Shown here piece by piece: positions 29,202 to 37,803 of a DNA stretch of 64,000 nt (positions are counted from its first letter, which is position 1; every line of letters begins with the position of its first letter). Below the pieces are notes generated by a model, which did not search any database, was not told where the DNA came from, and worked only from the letters and a program-made list of their open reading frames with translations. The translations under genes were made by a program, and so were the position numbers. The stretch comes from Microbacterium kyungheense (lineage in GTDB: Bacteria > Actinomycetota > Actinomycetes > Actinomycetales > Microbacteriaceae), in the NCBI RefSeq assembly GCF_006783905.1, contig NZ_VFPE01000005.1:215292-279291 (forward strand), read 5' to 3'.

Positions 29202-30067
29202 TTCAGGCCTTTCGTCGCCACGGACTGGGTGAAGTAGCGCTGCAGCACGAGCAGCAGCACGGCCGGGATCACCGAGATGACGAGGGCGCCGCCGAACATC
29301 TGCCCGAAGTTGAAGCTCGTGTCAGAGAACGTCCGCGACAGCGCGATCGCCGCCACCTGGATGTTGTCGTCCGAGACCACGAGCAGCGGCCACAGGTACG
29401 CGCTCCACTGCGCCAGGAAGATGAGCAGTGCGGAATTGATCACGGGTGTCACGCTCAGCGGCAGGTAGACCTGCGTCATCGTGCGGAACTCCGACGCGCC
29501 GTCGACGCGGGATGCCTCGTGCAGCTCGGGCGGGATGCCGAGGAAGAACTGCCGCAGGTTGAAGATCGCCAGACCGTTGCCGATGCCCGGCAGGATCAGG
29601 CCGATGTACGTGTTGTCGAGATGCCATTGCGTGAAGATCTGCGCGAGCGGGATCGCGATCGCCTCGAAGGGGATCATGAACCCGACGACCAGGACGGCGA
29701 ACACGAGCTCCCTGCCGGGGAACCGGAACACGCTCAGCGCGTAGGCGGCGGGGATCGAGATCGCCAGCCCCAGCGCGACGCTCGCGAAGCCCACGATCAG
29801 CGAGTTCATGAGCGCCTGGCCGAACCGCAGGGGCCCGAACAGCGACGCGTAGTTGTCGAGGGTCCACACGTCCGGGACGAGGGTGTTCCAGCTGAGCGGA
29901 CTGACGCTGCCGATCACGTCGCTGCCGGGTCGCAGCGAGCCGAGCAGCATCCAGATCGCCGGCAGCACGAACAGCAGGCCGACCAGGGCCGCCAGCACGC
30001 CCAGCAGCCAGCGCTGCGCGATGACGCGACCGCGCAGCGATCTCCTCCCCGCCGTCTGCGCGGTCAT
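29198..30067 (-). CDS. Carbohydrate ABC transporter permease (MalG-type)
   Basis: A 289-aa permease with six hydrophobic segments and the EAA loop 'EASRVDGASEFRTMTQVYLP', which contacts the ATPase. It is the CUT1 family MalG-like subunit. The start is ATG 30067, overlapping the stop of the MalF-like gene as ATGA; the longer frame upstream is shadow of that gene. No ATP-binding subunit is encoded in the operon, so a shared MsmK/UgpC-type ATPase encoded elsewhere must energise it, a common arrangement in actinobacteria. Confidence 0.9.
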   Translation of the reverse strand: MTAQTAGRRSLRGRVIAQRWLLGVLAALVGLLFVLPAIWMLLGSLRPGSDVIGSVSPLSWNTLVPDVWTLDNYASLFGPLRFGQALMNSLIVGFASVALGLAISIPAAYALSVFRFPGRELVFAVLVVGFMIPFEAIAIPLAQIFTQWHLDNTYIGLILPGIGNGLAIFNLRQFFLGIPPELHEASRVDGASEFRTMTQVYLPLSVTPVINSALLIFLAQWSAYLWPLLVVSDDNIQVAAIALSRTFSDTSFNFGQMFGGALVISVIPAVLLLVLQRYFTQSVATKGLK

Positions 30068-31053
30068 CGGGCATCCTCCTTCAGCAGCCGGAACTGGACG
30101 AACACGATGATGAGCATCACGACGGTCAGGATGACCGTGGCCGTCGCGCCCTGGTTCGGCTGCGAGTACGTGTAGGTGCGCCGGTAGGCGTCGAACATGA
30201 GCATGGTCGTGGAGTTCTGCGGGCCGCCCCCGGTGAGCATCTGCATGGGGACGAACAGCACGAAGTTCGCGACGGTGTCGGCGACCAGCACGAACAGCAG
30301 CGGCCGCTTGAGCATCGGGAGCGTCACCGACCAGAAGCTGCGCCACGCCCCCGCGCCGTCGAGGGATGCCGCCTCGTAGAGCTCGTCGGGGATCTCGTTG
30401 ATGCCGGCGATGAGGAAGATCATCCAGTACCCGATGCCCACCCACGACGCGACGAGCATGATGCTCGCGAGCGCCTGCGTCGGAGACGACAGGAACGGCT
30501 GAGCGGGAAGGCCCAGCGCCTGGAGGATGCCGTTGATCGGCCCGTCCGCGCGCAGGGCGACGCCCCACGCGATCGACGACCCCACCAGCGGGATCGTGCA
30601 CGGGATGAAGACGGCCATGCGCCACAGCCCCCGCGCCGGCACACGCCGGGTCAGCAGCACCGCGATGACGAGCGCCAGCGCGATCTGCAGCGGGTTGATG
30701 ATGACGTTGAACAGCAGCGTGCGGCCGAGCGTCGCCTGGAAGAGCGGGTCGGACAGCAGCTCGATGTAGTTCTGGAACCCGGCGAACCGCTCCTCGGCGA
30801 GCAGGCCGATGCCGTCGCGGACGTGGAGGGTCGAGATCACTGCACCGACGAACGGGATGATGCGGATGAGGAGGATGGTCACCACCGCCGGTGCCAGGAA
30901 GGCGGCGACCATCAGCCACAGCCGTCCCACCCGGCGGCGGCGGGCGCGGGCGGGTCGCTCCTCCCGCGCGGCGGCGCGGCGGACGTCGCCGCGCGGCGGG
31001 GTGGGGACCCCCTCCGAGGTCCCCACCGCCTCGATCACTTGTACTGCTTCCAT
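30064..31053 (-). CDS. Carbohydrate ABC transporter permease (MalF-type)
   Basis: A 329-aa CUT1 permease. An Arg-rich cytoplasmic tail (residues 20-45, 'REERPARARRRR') precedes TM1 'LMVAAFLAPAVVTILLIRII'. The EAA loop is 'EAASLDGAGAWRSFWSVTLP'. The chosen ATG overlaps the binding-protein stop by 19 bases; a GTG eight codons into the coding sequence is an alternative. The paired MalG-like gene overlaps it at its end. It imports the substrate delivered by the neighbouring lipoprotein. Confidence 0.88.
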   Translation of the reverse strand: MEAVQVIEAVGTSEGVPTPPRGDVRRAAAREERPARARRRRVGRLWLMVAAFLAPAVVTILLIRIIPFVGAVISTLHVRDGIGLLAEERFAGFQNYIELLSDPLFQATLGRTLLFNVIINPLQIALALVIAVLLTRRVPARGLWRMAVFIPCTIPLVGSSIAWGVALRADGPINGILQALGLPAQPFLSSPTQALASIMLVASWVGIGYWMIFLIAGINEIPDELYEAASLDGAGAWRSFWSVTLPMLKRPLLFVLVADTVANFVLFVPMQMLTGGGPQNSTTMLMFDAYRRTYTYSQPNQGATATVILTVVMLIIVFVQFRLLKEDAR

Positions 31054-32357
31054 GCGCCGTTCAGCTCGGTCTCTGCCGCGGCCAGTGCGGTCGCGGGGTC
31101 GGCGCCGTTCGCGATGTCCGAGAACGCGCGCCCGATGATCTCTTCGAACTCGATGTAGCCGACGGTGGACGCCCGTGCGACCGCGGAGGTCGTGGACTCC
31201 TCGTTCACGACGTCGGCCGACTGCTTGCCGCCCTCGGACGACGTGAACGCGGGACCGGCGAGGTACGACTCGAGGCCCTTGATGTTCGCAGGCAGCTCGG
31301 CGAAGTCGCGGTACTCGCCGTATCCGCCCTGACCGTCGATGGCCATCCAGTCGATGAAGATCGCCGCCGCCTCCTTGTTCTTCGAGAACGGGTTGATGCC
31401 GAGCGACCACGAGCCCGTCGGCGTGGCGGGGTCGCCGCCCTCCCACACCGGGTTCAGCGCCGCTCCCCAGGCGAAGGTCGCGTCCTGCATCTTCGGGACC
31501 ATCCAGTTGCCCTCGACGAAGAACGCGGTCTTGCCGGCGAGGAACGTGGCGTCGGTCTGCTCGGGCGTGATGCCCTTGGGCGACACGCCGTCGCTGAACA
31601 GCGAGCCGTAGTACGCCATGGCGTCGACCCAGCCGTCATTGGTGATGTCGGGGGTGAGCATGTCGTCTCCCGTCACGCCGACGCCTCCGCCCGCCGAGAC
31701 CGGCAGCGGCTCGAGCTGGTAGTAGCGGTCGGGCTGTCCGACCATCAGCCCGATGTCGGCGCCGCCCGAGGCCTGTGCCTGCGCGGCGAGCTCCTTGAGC
31801 TGCTGCCACGTCACCCGCTCGCCGGTGGAGCCGGGCGGCGTGATGCCGGCGGCATCCAGGATGTCCTTGTTGTAGAACAGCACCTGCGTGGAGTTGGCGA
31901 TCGGCACCGACCAGAGCTTGCCGTCGTACGAGCTGGACTCGACGGTGGCCGGGACGAGGCCGTCCAGCCGGTCCGAGAACTGCTCGGTGAGGTCCTCGAG
32001 ATATCCGCGCGCCGACAGGGCGGGCACGCGGGGCTGGTCCACCCAGAAGACGTCGGGGTCGCCGCTCTTGGAGGTGATGCGGGTGTCGAGCACGCTGTTG
32101 AGGTCGTCGAACGGGACGTACTGGTAGTTGACGTCGATGCTCGGGTGCGCCTTCTCGAAGGCGTCGATCACCTCTGCCATGTTGTCGGCGACGGGGTCGA
32201 TGATCCCGACGACGTTGATCTTGGCGGTCGGGTCCTCGTCGGGGATGCTCCAGTCGCCGGAGGGCTCGGCGGACGAGGAGTCAGCGGCGCAGCCGGCCAG
32301 CAGCACTGCTGCGGCGGCGCCGAGCGCGAGGGTCTTGCCGAATGCGGCACGGTTCAT
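31035..32357 (-). CDS. ABC transporter substrate-binding lipoprotein (family 1)
   Basis: A 440-aa extracellular solute-binding protein with a lipoprotein signal, 'LALGAAAAVLLAGCAADSSS' (lipobox LLAGC). The family-1 pattern includes 'INVVGIIDPVADNMAEVIDA', 'VFWVDQPRVPALSARGYLED', 'VPIANSTQVLFYNKDIL' and 'GINPFSKNKEAAAIFIDWMA'. The start overlaps the nucleoside hydrolase stop as ATGA, with GGAGG upstream. It gives specificity to the CUT1 permease pair. CUT1 systems normally bind oligosaccharides or sugar derivatives, so a nucleoside-like or ribosylated ligand would be unusual. Confidence 0.9.
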   Translation of the reverse strand: MNRAAFGKTLALGAAAAVLLAGCAADSSSAEPSGDWSIPDEDPTAKINVVGIIDPVADNMAEVIDAFEKAHPSIDVNYQYVPFDDLNSVLDTRITSKSGDPDVFWVDQPRVPALSARGYLEDLTEQFSDRLDGLVPATVESSSYDGKLWSVPIANSTQVLFYNKDILDAAGITPPGSTGERVTWQQLKELAAQAQASGGADIGLMVGQPDRYYQLEPLPVSAGGGVGVTGDDMLTPDITNDGWVDAMAYYGSLFSDGVSPKGITPEQTDATFLAGKTAFFVEGNWMVPKMQDATFAWGAALNPVWEGGDPATPTGSWSLGINPFSKNKEAAAIFIDWMAIDGQGGYGEYRDFAELPANIKGLESYLAGPAFTSSEGGKQSADVVNEESTTSAVARASTVGYIEFEEIIGRAFSDIANGADPATALAAAETELNGAWKQYK

Positions 32358-33310
32358 GCGATGGCCTCCAGATTCTTCAGGAAATGGTTGTTGAACCCGG
32401 CGACGTCGACGGCGACGGCGACCGAGGCATTGGGACGGGCGGGACGCGGGGTCCCGTCGGGACCGCTGCCGGTGCAGCGGAAGTCGCAGACCATCACGCC
32501 GCGGGTGAGGTCGGCCTGGCTGACGGCGACGTGGGCGTCGCGCCAGGTGAGCAGGTCGGGGCGGGTGACCGCCGCCACGGCGAGCGGATCGTGCATCGCG
32601 CACGACGTGATGCCCGGCTCGTCGATCTCGGCGATGTGGTCGATCCATGCCGCCGTGTACTCTCCCGCGAAGGCGGTGAACTGGCGGTCGCTCGCCGCCA
32701 TCTCGAGCGCCTGCGCACGCTCGACGCGCACCTGGAGGGTGACGTCGAGTCCGACCCACTTGGCGGCGATGCCGGAGTCCAGGACGACCGCGGCCGCCTC
32801 GGGATCGCACCAGATGTTGAACTCGCCCGGCATCGCGGCGTTGTTGGTCTGGCCTTCGAAGACGCCGCCCATGATCACGAGCGACTTGAGCGCACCGGCG
32901 AAGCCGGGGTCCAGGCGCATCGCGAGCGCGACGTTGGTGAGCGGGCCCACGGCGACGAGGGTGATCTCGCCGGGGTGCGCGCGCACGATCTCGACCATCG
33001 CCTCGGCGGCGACGCCCTCGCGCGGCTCACGGACCGGCACGTCCTCCGGGAGCGACCCCTGGCGCGCCTGGGGTCGCACCAGCGGACGCGTCGCGCCGCG
33101 CACGACGGGGACGTCGGGGCGGCCCAGGCGGTGCAGCAGCTCCAGCGTGAGCGCGGTCGCGGTGTCGGCATCGGTGTTGCCGTTCACCGTCGTGACGAGC
33201 TCGAGCGCGATGCCCGGGTCGGCCAGCGCGAGCGCCAGCGCGAATCCGTCGTCGATGTCGCTGCCGGGAGCCCCCATCGCGAGGTCTACATCAAGTACCA
33301 CTCGTTCCAC
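32354..33310 (-). CDS. Nucleoside hydrolase (IUNH family)
   Basis: A 318-aa inosine-uridine-type nucleoside hydrolase. The N-terminal calcium site is an extended form, 'DVDLAMGAPGSDIDDGFAL', in place of the usual DxDxGxDD. 'TTVNGNTDADTATALTLELL', 'LVAVGPLTNVALAMRLDPGF', 'FNIWCDPEAAAVVL' and 'MHDPLAVAAV' are family motifs; the final Asp-His region supplies another metal and leaving-group contacts. It cuts the N-glycosidic bond of ribonucleosides to base plus ribose. GTG 33310 is chosen because GAGGAGGAG lies about eight bases upstream, while the frame further upstream enters the operator region. It heads the operon with the ABC, kinase and lacI genes. Confidence 0.88.
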   Translation of the reverse strand: MERVVLDVDLAMGAPGSDIDDGFALALALADPGIALELVTTVNGNTDADTATALTLELLHRLGRPDVPVVRGATRPLVRPQARQGSLPEDVPVREPREGVAAEAMVEIVRAHPGEITLVAVGPLTNVALAMRLDPGFAGALKSLVIMGGVFEGQTNNAAMPGEFNIWCDPEAAAVVLDSGIAAKWVGLDVTLQVRVERAQALEMAASDRQFTAFAGEYTAAWIDHIAEIDEPGITSCAMHDPLAVAAVTRPDLLTWRDAHVAVSQADLTRGVMVCDFRCTGSGPDGTPRPARPNASVAVAVDVAGFNNHFLKNLEAIA

Positions 33311-33345
33311 TGCGAACACTCCTCCTCGTTGAGTACGGCCGCCAG

Positions 33346-33359
33346 TCAACACGAGTTGA
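33346..33359. promoter_or_regulatory. LacI-type operator 1
   Basis: TCAAC-ACGA-GTTGA, arms of five pairing perfectly around ACGA. It sits 36 bp before the nucleoside hydrolase start and is probably bound by the operon's own LacI regulator. Confidence 0.6.
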
Positions 33360-33377
33360 ATGACGGCCGCAAGTGAT

Positions 33378-33397
33378 TGATCAACACGAGTTGATCA
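33378..33397. promoter_or_regulatory. LacI-type operator 2 (perfect 8-bp arms)
   Basis: TGATCAAC-ACGA-GTTGATCA, perfect 8-bp arms around the same ACGA centre as the neighbouring site; centres are 35 bp apart (about three helical turns), allowing cooperative binding. Confidence 0.7.
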
Positions 33398-33429
33398 CAA
33401 TCAGGACACGGTGCGCCGCACCGCGGGGA

Positions 33430-34437
33430 TCAGCGTTGCGGGTGGATGACGGCCTTCATCGAGTTCGGCTCGGTCCTGGCGAGCAGAAGCGCGTCGACGG
33501 TGGCGTCGAGCGGGAAGTGATGGGTGACGATGGATGCGGCATCCACTCGCCCCGAGGCGACGAGGGCCATGGCCGTCGGCCACGTGTGCGCGTAGCGGTT
33601 CACGAGCGACACCGTGAGCTCGCGGACGTTCAGTCGCGACAGCGGCAGCTCGACGGCCTGCTTGGGCATGCCGACCATCGCCGCCCGCCCGCCGTTGCGC
33701 AGGCGCCAGAGCCCGTCCGCCAGCGCCGTGGGCGCCCCCGAGCACTCCAGCAGCACGTCGAACTCCGGATCGTGGCTGCCGCCCCCGGCCCGCTCGACCT
33801 CGAATCCGAGCGACGCGGCGAGCTCCAGGCGGTACGGCGAGACGTCGACCACGCGCACGCTCGACGCCCCGAAGGCCCGTGCCACCTGCGCGGCGAGCAC
33901 CCCGACCGGTCCGGCACCGGTCACGAGCACGCGATCCCCCGGCCGCATGCCGGCGCGACGGCACGCCCAGATGCCGACCGACAGCGGCTCGAGCATGGCG
34001 CCCTCGTCGAAGCTCATGCTCTCGGGCATCGGGAAGAGATTGCGCTCATCCATCGCCATGAACTGCGTCAGCGCGCCGTCGTGAGGGGGCGTCGCGAGGA
34101 ACACGAGATCCGCGCACAGGTGGTAGTCGCCCGCGAGACAGTCGTCGCAGTCGCGGCACGGGGTGCCCGGTTCCACCGCGACACGGTCGCCGACCTTCAC
34201 CTGCGTGACTCCCGCGCCGACCTCGACGACGGTGCCCGCGACCTCATGCCCGAGGACGATCGGGCCGTCGACGACCCAGTCGCCGATGTAGCCGACGGTG
34301 AAGTACGTCGTGTCGGAGCCGCACACGCCCACGGATTCGATGCGCACGAGCGCCTGGCGCGCAGCGAGCTGCGGCACCGGCCGGTCTTCGATCTCGATCC
34401 TCGACAGCTCCGGCATCACGGCGGTGCGATTGGACAC
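33430..34437 (-). CDS. Zinc-dependent medium-chain dehydrogenase (polyol/sorbitol dehydrogenase-like)
   Basis: A 335-aa MDR enzyme. The catalytic zinc residues are Cys in 'GVCGSDTTYF' and the His/Glu of 'GHEVAGTVVEVG'; the structural zinc set is 'CRDCDDCLAGDYHLC'. The Rossmann motif 'VLVTGAGPVGVLAAQVARAF' binds NAD(P). It resembles sorbitol/xylitol dehydrogenases, which oxidise polyols to ketoses. The GTG start follows GAGGAG by six bases. A matching LacI-type palindrome lies 57 bp upstream, so it belongs to the same regulon as the nucleoside hydrolase operon though it is transcribed separately or reads into it. Confidence 0.88.
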   Translation of the reverse strand: MSNRTAVMPELSRIEIEDRPVPQLAARQALVRIESVGVCGSDTTYFTVGYIGDWVVDGPIVLGHEVAGTVVEVGAGVTQVKVGDRVAVEPGTPCRDCDDCLAGDYHLCADLVFLATPPHDGALTQFMAMDERNLFPMPESMSFDEGAMLEPLSVGIWACRRAGMRPGDRVLVTGAGPVGVLAAQVARAFGASSVRVVDVSPYRLELAASLGFEVERAGGGSHDPEFDVLLECSGAPTALADGLWRLRNGGRAAMVGMPKQAVELPLSRLNVRELTVSLVNRYAHTWPTAMALVASGRVDAASIVTHHFPLDATVDALLLARTEPNSMKAVIHPQR

Positions 34438-34493
34438 GACTGACTCCTCTTTGTGTCTGTTCGCGCGGCATCAGCGCCGCACGTCCTCCCGTG

Positions 34494-34507
34494 TCTACAC
34501 GAGTTGA
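34494..34507. promoter_or_regulatory. LacI-type operator 3
   Basis: TCTAC-ACGA-GTTGA, one mismatch from operator 1, located upstream of the Zn-dehydrogenase. It links this gene to the downstream operon in one regulon. Confidence 0.55.
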
Positions 34508-34578
34508 ATGCGGCAGGGAAGCCCGAACACGCCGCCCCGACCACCCCGCACAGGTGACCGATCAGCGCCGGGACGCCG

Positions 34579-35496
34579 TCAGAACACGTACTCCATGAGA
34601 TCGGTGCCGAGGATCCGGAAGGCCTCGTGCGCCCGCAGGCGGTGCGAGATCGACAGATCGTCGAAGCACACGATGAGCGCGTACGAGACGCCGGCGCGCG
34701 GACCGGCCAGGACGCCGGCCTCGACGCGGATGCCGGCATCCCGACCCGTCTTGTTGATGAAGAGCAGCCCGTGCTCGTCGTTCTCGTGCGAGAACGGGTC
34801 GAGGCCCGTCGCCGACGCGACGAGCGACAGGTCGTGGTTGAGGCTCAGCCACTCGGCGACCTGCGCGCTCACGCCGGGCGAGACGACCTGCGAGTTGACC
34901 AGCGCGGCGAACACCTCGGCGAGCTCGCGCGCAGACCCGAGCGCGAAGTGCGGGGCGTCGTCGGGGCCGCGCTCGTCGCGGAAGCGGTCGAGCAGCGCGG
35001 ACCGCGAGAGCCCCAGCTGCTCGATCCTCGCGCGCACGGCCGGCAGGCCCACCCGGGCCAGGAGCGCGTTGGCCGCCATCGCATCGCCGGTAGACGCGGT
35101 GAGCACGGCGAGGTCGACGAGCGGCAGGGCCGGCGCCTTGAGGTGCTGCCACACGCCCCCCACGCCGACTGCCTCGTAGTGCGCGCGGTCGATGATCTCG
35201 AGCGGTTCCAGGCGTCCGGACTCGAACGCCGCCGCCACCTCGATCAGCAGCGGCACGACCCCGAGCCCGGCGACCGGCAGCGTCACGAAGTCGTCGCCCG
35301 AGAGCACCGACGTGCCCCGGTCGAGGTCGGTGATGCGCACCGAGATCTTCGCGCCGGACGCGGCGAGGTCGTCGAGCGCCTTCAGCGTCGACGCGAACGA
35401 ACGACGGCCGACGGCCGCCCGCTTCGGCAGTCGTTTTCCGGTGCTCCGTCGCGCCCCCCGCAGCGACTCGGCATCCTTTCGGGGCTCCATGCCCAC
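34579..35496 (-). CDS. Class A beta-lactamase-fold protein lacking the SxxK catalytic residues
   Basis: About 305 residues. The GTG at 35496 is preferred because AAGGA sits six or seven bases upstream; ATG 35490 is two codons later. The region 'LPVAGLGVVPLLIEVAAAF' aligns with the helix carrying SxxK in class A enzymes, but Ser and Lys are replaced (Gly, Val). SDN also appears as GDA ('STGDAMAANALLARVG'). KTG is kept: 'FINKTGRDAGIRVEAGVL'. There is no signal peptide. It is therefore probably not a hydrolase and may be a binding or regulatory relative. A basic N-terminus ('RRSTGKRLPKRAAVGRRS') precedes the fold. It lies 80 bp after the M13 peptidase gene on the same strand. Confidence 0.75.
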   Translation of the reverse strand: MGMEPRKDAESLRGARRSTGKRLPKRAAVGRRSFASTLKALDDLAASGAKISVRITDLDRGTSVLSGDDFVTLPVAGLGVVPLLIEVAAAFESGRLEPLEIIDRAHYEAVGVGGVWQHLKAPALPLVDLAVLTASTGDAMAANALLARVGLPAVRARIEQLGLSRSALLDRFRDERGPDDAPHFALGSARELAEVFAALVNSQVVSPGVSAQVAEWLSLNHDLSLVASATGLDPFSHENDEHGLLFINKTGRDAGIRVEAGVLAGPRAGVSYALIVCFDDLSISHRLRAHEAFRILGTDLMEYVF

Positions 35497-35576
35497 GGAG
35501 CGTCCTTCCCCAGATCTCGGTGTGATTCGGTGGCGACGCCGGCCGTGGCGCGGCGTCGGGGGCAGGGGGTCGGCGG

Positions 35577-37559
35577 TCACCAGATGGTGACGCGCTGATC
35601 CTCGTCGAGCCAGAGTGCGTCCGACTCGGTGACACCGAACGCGTCGTAGAACGCGCCGATGTTGCGGACGATCTGGTTGCACCGGAACTCGTTGGGCGAG
35701 TGCGGGTCGATCGTCAGCAGGCGGATGGTCTCGGCGTCACGGCCCTTCTGCTGCCAGATCTGCCCCCAGCTGAGCAGAAGGCGCTGGATGCCGGTGAACC
35801 CGTCGATCTCGGGCGCCGCGGTCGGCACGCCCTCTTCGTCGGTGCCGAGCGACAGGGCGTACGCGCGGATCGCGATGCCCAGGCCGCCGAGGTCGCCGAT
35901 GTTCTCACCGATCGTCAGCGCGCCGTTGACGTGGTGCTCGTCGGCGAGTCCCTGCGGCACGAGCGCGTCGTACTGCGCGATGAGGCTCTTCGTGCGCTCC
36001 TCGAACGCGGCGCGGTCGTCGTCGGTCCACCAGTCGCGCAGCGACCCGTCGCCGTCGAAGCGGCTGCCCTGGTCGTCGAAGCCGTGGCCGATCTCGTGCC
36101 CGATGACCGCGCCGATGCCGCCGTAGTTGGCGGCCGCGTCGCGCTCGGCGTCGAAGAACGGGTACTGCAGGATGGCCGCGGGGAACACGATCTCGTTCAT
36201 CAGCGGGTTGTAGTACGCGTTGACGGTCTGGGGGGTCATGAACCACTCGTCGCGGTCGATCGGCTGACCGACCTTGGCGAGCTGGCGGTCGTGCTCCCAC
36301 ACGTGCGCGCGACGGACGTTGCCGACGACGTCCTCGGCGTCGATCTCGAGCGTGGAGTAGTCCTTCCACGTCGTCGGGTAGCCGATCTTCGGGGTGAAGG
36401 CGTCGAGCTTCGCGAGCGCGCGCTCGCGGGTCTCGGGGCTCATCCACTCCAGGTCGGCGATCGACTGGCGGTACGCCTCGATGAGGTTGCCGACGAGCTC
36501 GTCCATCGCCACCTTCGCCGCCGGCGGGAAGTGGCGCTCGACGTAGACGCGGCCGATGGCCTCGCCCATGGCGGCCTCGGCGAGGCTGACGCCGCGCTTC
36601 CACCGCTCGCGGTTGACGGGGACGCCGGTGAGCTGCGTGCCGTAGAAGCCGAAGTTCTCGGCGACGAACTCCTCCGACAGGAACGGGGCGGCCGAGTGGA
36701 CGACCGCGAACCGCAGCCAGGCCTTCCAGTCCTCCAGGCGGTCCTCGACCAGCAGAGCACCGAGGCCCTCGAAGAAGCTCGGCTGGTAGACGTTGATCTC
36801 GGCGAACGCGTCCGCGTGCTCGGCCGCGGCACCCTCGCGCCACGGCGTGAGGTCGACGCCGACGAGGGCCTGCACCTCGTCCCAGGTCTTCAGGTTGTAG
36901 GTCTTGACGGCATCCCGGCTGGCGACGTTGTCCCAGTGGTGGGTGGCGAGCTCCGTCTCCAGCGCCACGATGCGATCGGCGGATGCCTCGGCCTCGGCGA
37001 CTCCGGCCAGCTCCAGTATGCGGTGCACGTGCGAGCGGAACGCGATGCGCGTCTCTTGGAAGTTCTCGAGCCGGTAGTAGCTCTCGTCCGGGAGCGACAG
37101 GCCGCCCTGAAGGAAGAACGGCACGTAGCGCTGCGGGTTGCCCGGGTCGGGCTCGATGTACAGGTGGATGAGCGCGGCGACGCCGTCGCGCTCGAACTCG
37201 CCGATCGTGCGGAGGAACCCGGGGATGTCGGCGACGGCCTCGACGCGCGCGAGCGTGTCGGCCAGCGGCGCGGCACCGCGCTCCTCGATGCGCTCGGTGT
37301 CCATGAAGCTCGTGTAGAGGTCGCCGATCTTGCGCGCCTCTGTGCCCGGCTCGGCCTGCTGCGACTCTTCGACGATCGCGTGCACGTCCTTCTCGGCCTG
37401 CTCGGCGATCAGGTGGAACGAACCCCAGCGCGCCTTGTCTTCGGGGATCTCGGTCCGTTCGATCCACGAGCCGTTGACGTGGCGGAACAGATCATCCTGA
37501 GGGCGGATCTCGGCGCTGAGTTCCTCGAGCGCGAGACCGGAGCGGGGGGCGTCGGTCAT
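35577..37559 (-). CDS. pepO: M13 family zinc metallopeptidase (neprilysin-like, PepO type)
   Basis: A 660-aa enzyme with the full M13 pattern: long helical N-terminal domain, then the zinc site 'GAVIGHEIGHGFDDQG' (HExxH), the third ligand in 'ENIGDLGGLGIAIRAY' (ExxxD) and substrate-binding 'NAYYNPLMNEIVFPAAIL'; the C-terminal 'FRCNQIVRNIGAFYDAFGV' and 'LDEDQRVTIW' complete the fold. It cleaves short peptides. No signal peptide is seen, so it is likely cytoplasmic, like PepO of lactic acid bacteria. The ATG follows TAACCT by seven bases, without a Shine-Dalgarno. Confidence 0.95.
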   Translation of the reverse strand: MTDAPRSGLALEELSAEIRPQDDLFRHVNGSWIERTEIPEDKARWGSFHLIAEQAEKDVHAIVEESQQAEPGTEARKIGDLYTSFMDTERIEERGAAPLADTLARVEAVADIPGFLRTIGEFERDGVAALIHLYIEPDPGNPQRYVPFFLQGGLSLPDESYYRLENFQETRIAFRSHVHRILELAGVAEAEASADRIVALETELATHHWDNVASRDAVKTYNLKTWDEVQALVGVDLTPWREGAAAEHADAFAEINVYQPSFFEGLGALLVEDRLEDWKAWLRFAVVHSAAPFLSEEFVAENFGFYGTQLTGVPVNRERWKRGVSLAEAAMGEAIGRVYVERHFPPAAKVAMDELVGNLIEAYRQSIADLEWMSPETRERALAKLDAFTPKIGYPTTWKDYSTLEIDAEDVVGNVRRAHVWEHDRQLAKVGQPIDRDEWFMTPQTVNAYYNPLMNEIVFPAAILQYPFFDAERDAAANYGGIGAVIGHEIGHGFDDQGSRFDGDGSLRDWWTDDDRAAFEERTKSLIAQYDALVPQGLADEHHVNGALTIGENIGDLGGLGIAIRAYALSLGTDEEGVPTAAPEIDGFTGIQRLLLSWGQIWQQKGRDAETIRLLTIDPHSPNEFRCNQIVRNIGAFYDAFGVTESDALWLDEDQRVTIW

Positions 37560-37721
37560 GCGTTCCAGGTTAGCCGCCCGGCCGAGGACGGGAAGCCGCG
37601 GGCCGACACCGTAGCGGGGTCGTTATGGCCCGTCCCCCGTCAGGCCGTTCCTCATCCGAGGACGCCTGCCGAGCTGCGGACCAGATCCGCGTCATCGGCC
37701 CGCATGCCGGCTCGGCCCCTC

Positions 37722-37751
37722 CGTTGAGGACGCGAGCGTTGAGGACGCGAG
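37722..37751. repeat. Tandem 15-bp repeat upstream of the MATE gene
   Basis: Two perfect copies of CGTTGAGGACGCGAG lie head to tail 52 bp before the MATE start. The GAGGACGCGAG core recurs at 54697-54773, so this belongs to a dispersed family. The rest of the 244-bp gap between the M13 and MATE genes contains the divergent promoters and nothing else recognised. Confidence 0.7.
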
Positions 37752-37803
37752 GGACGAGTGGATGCCGCGTCCCGGCGTCGGCGGCCCGCTCTAGGCTCGT
37801 GGG

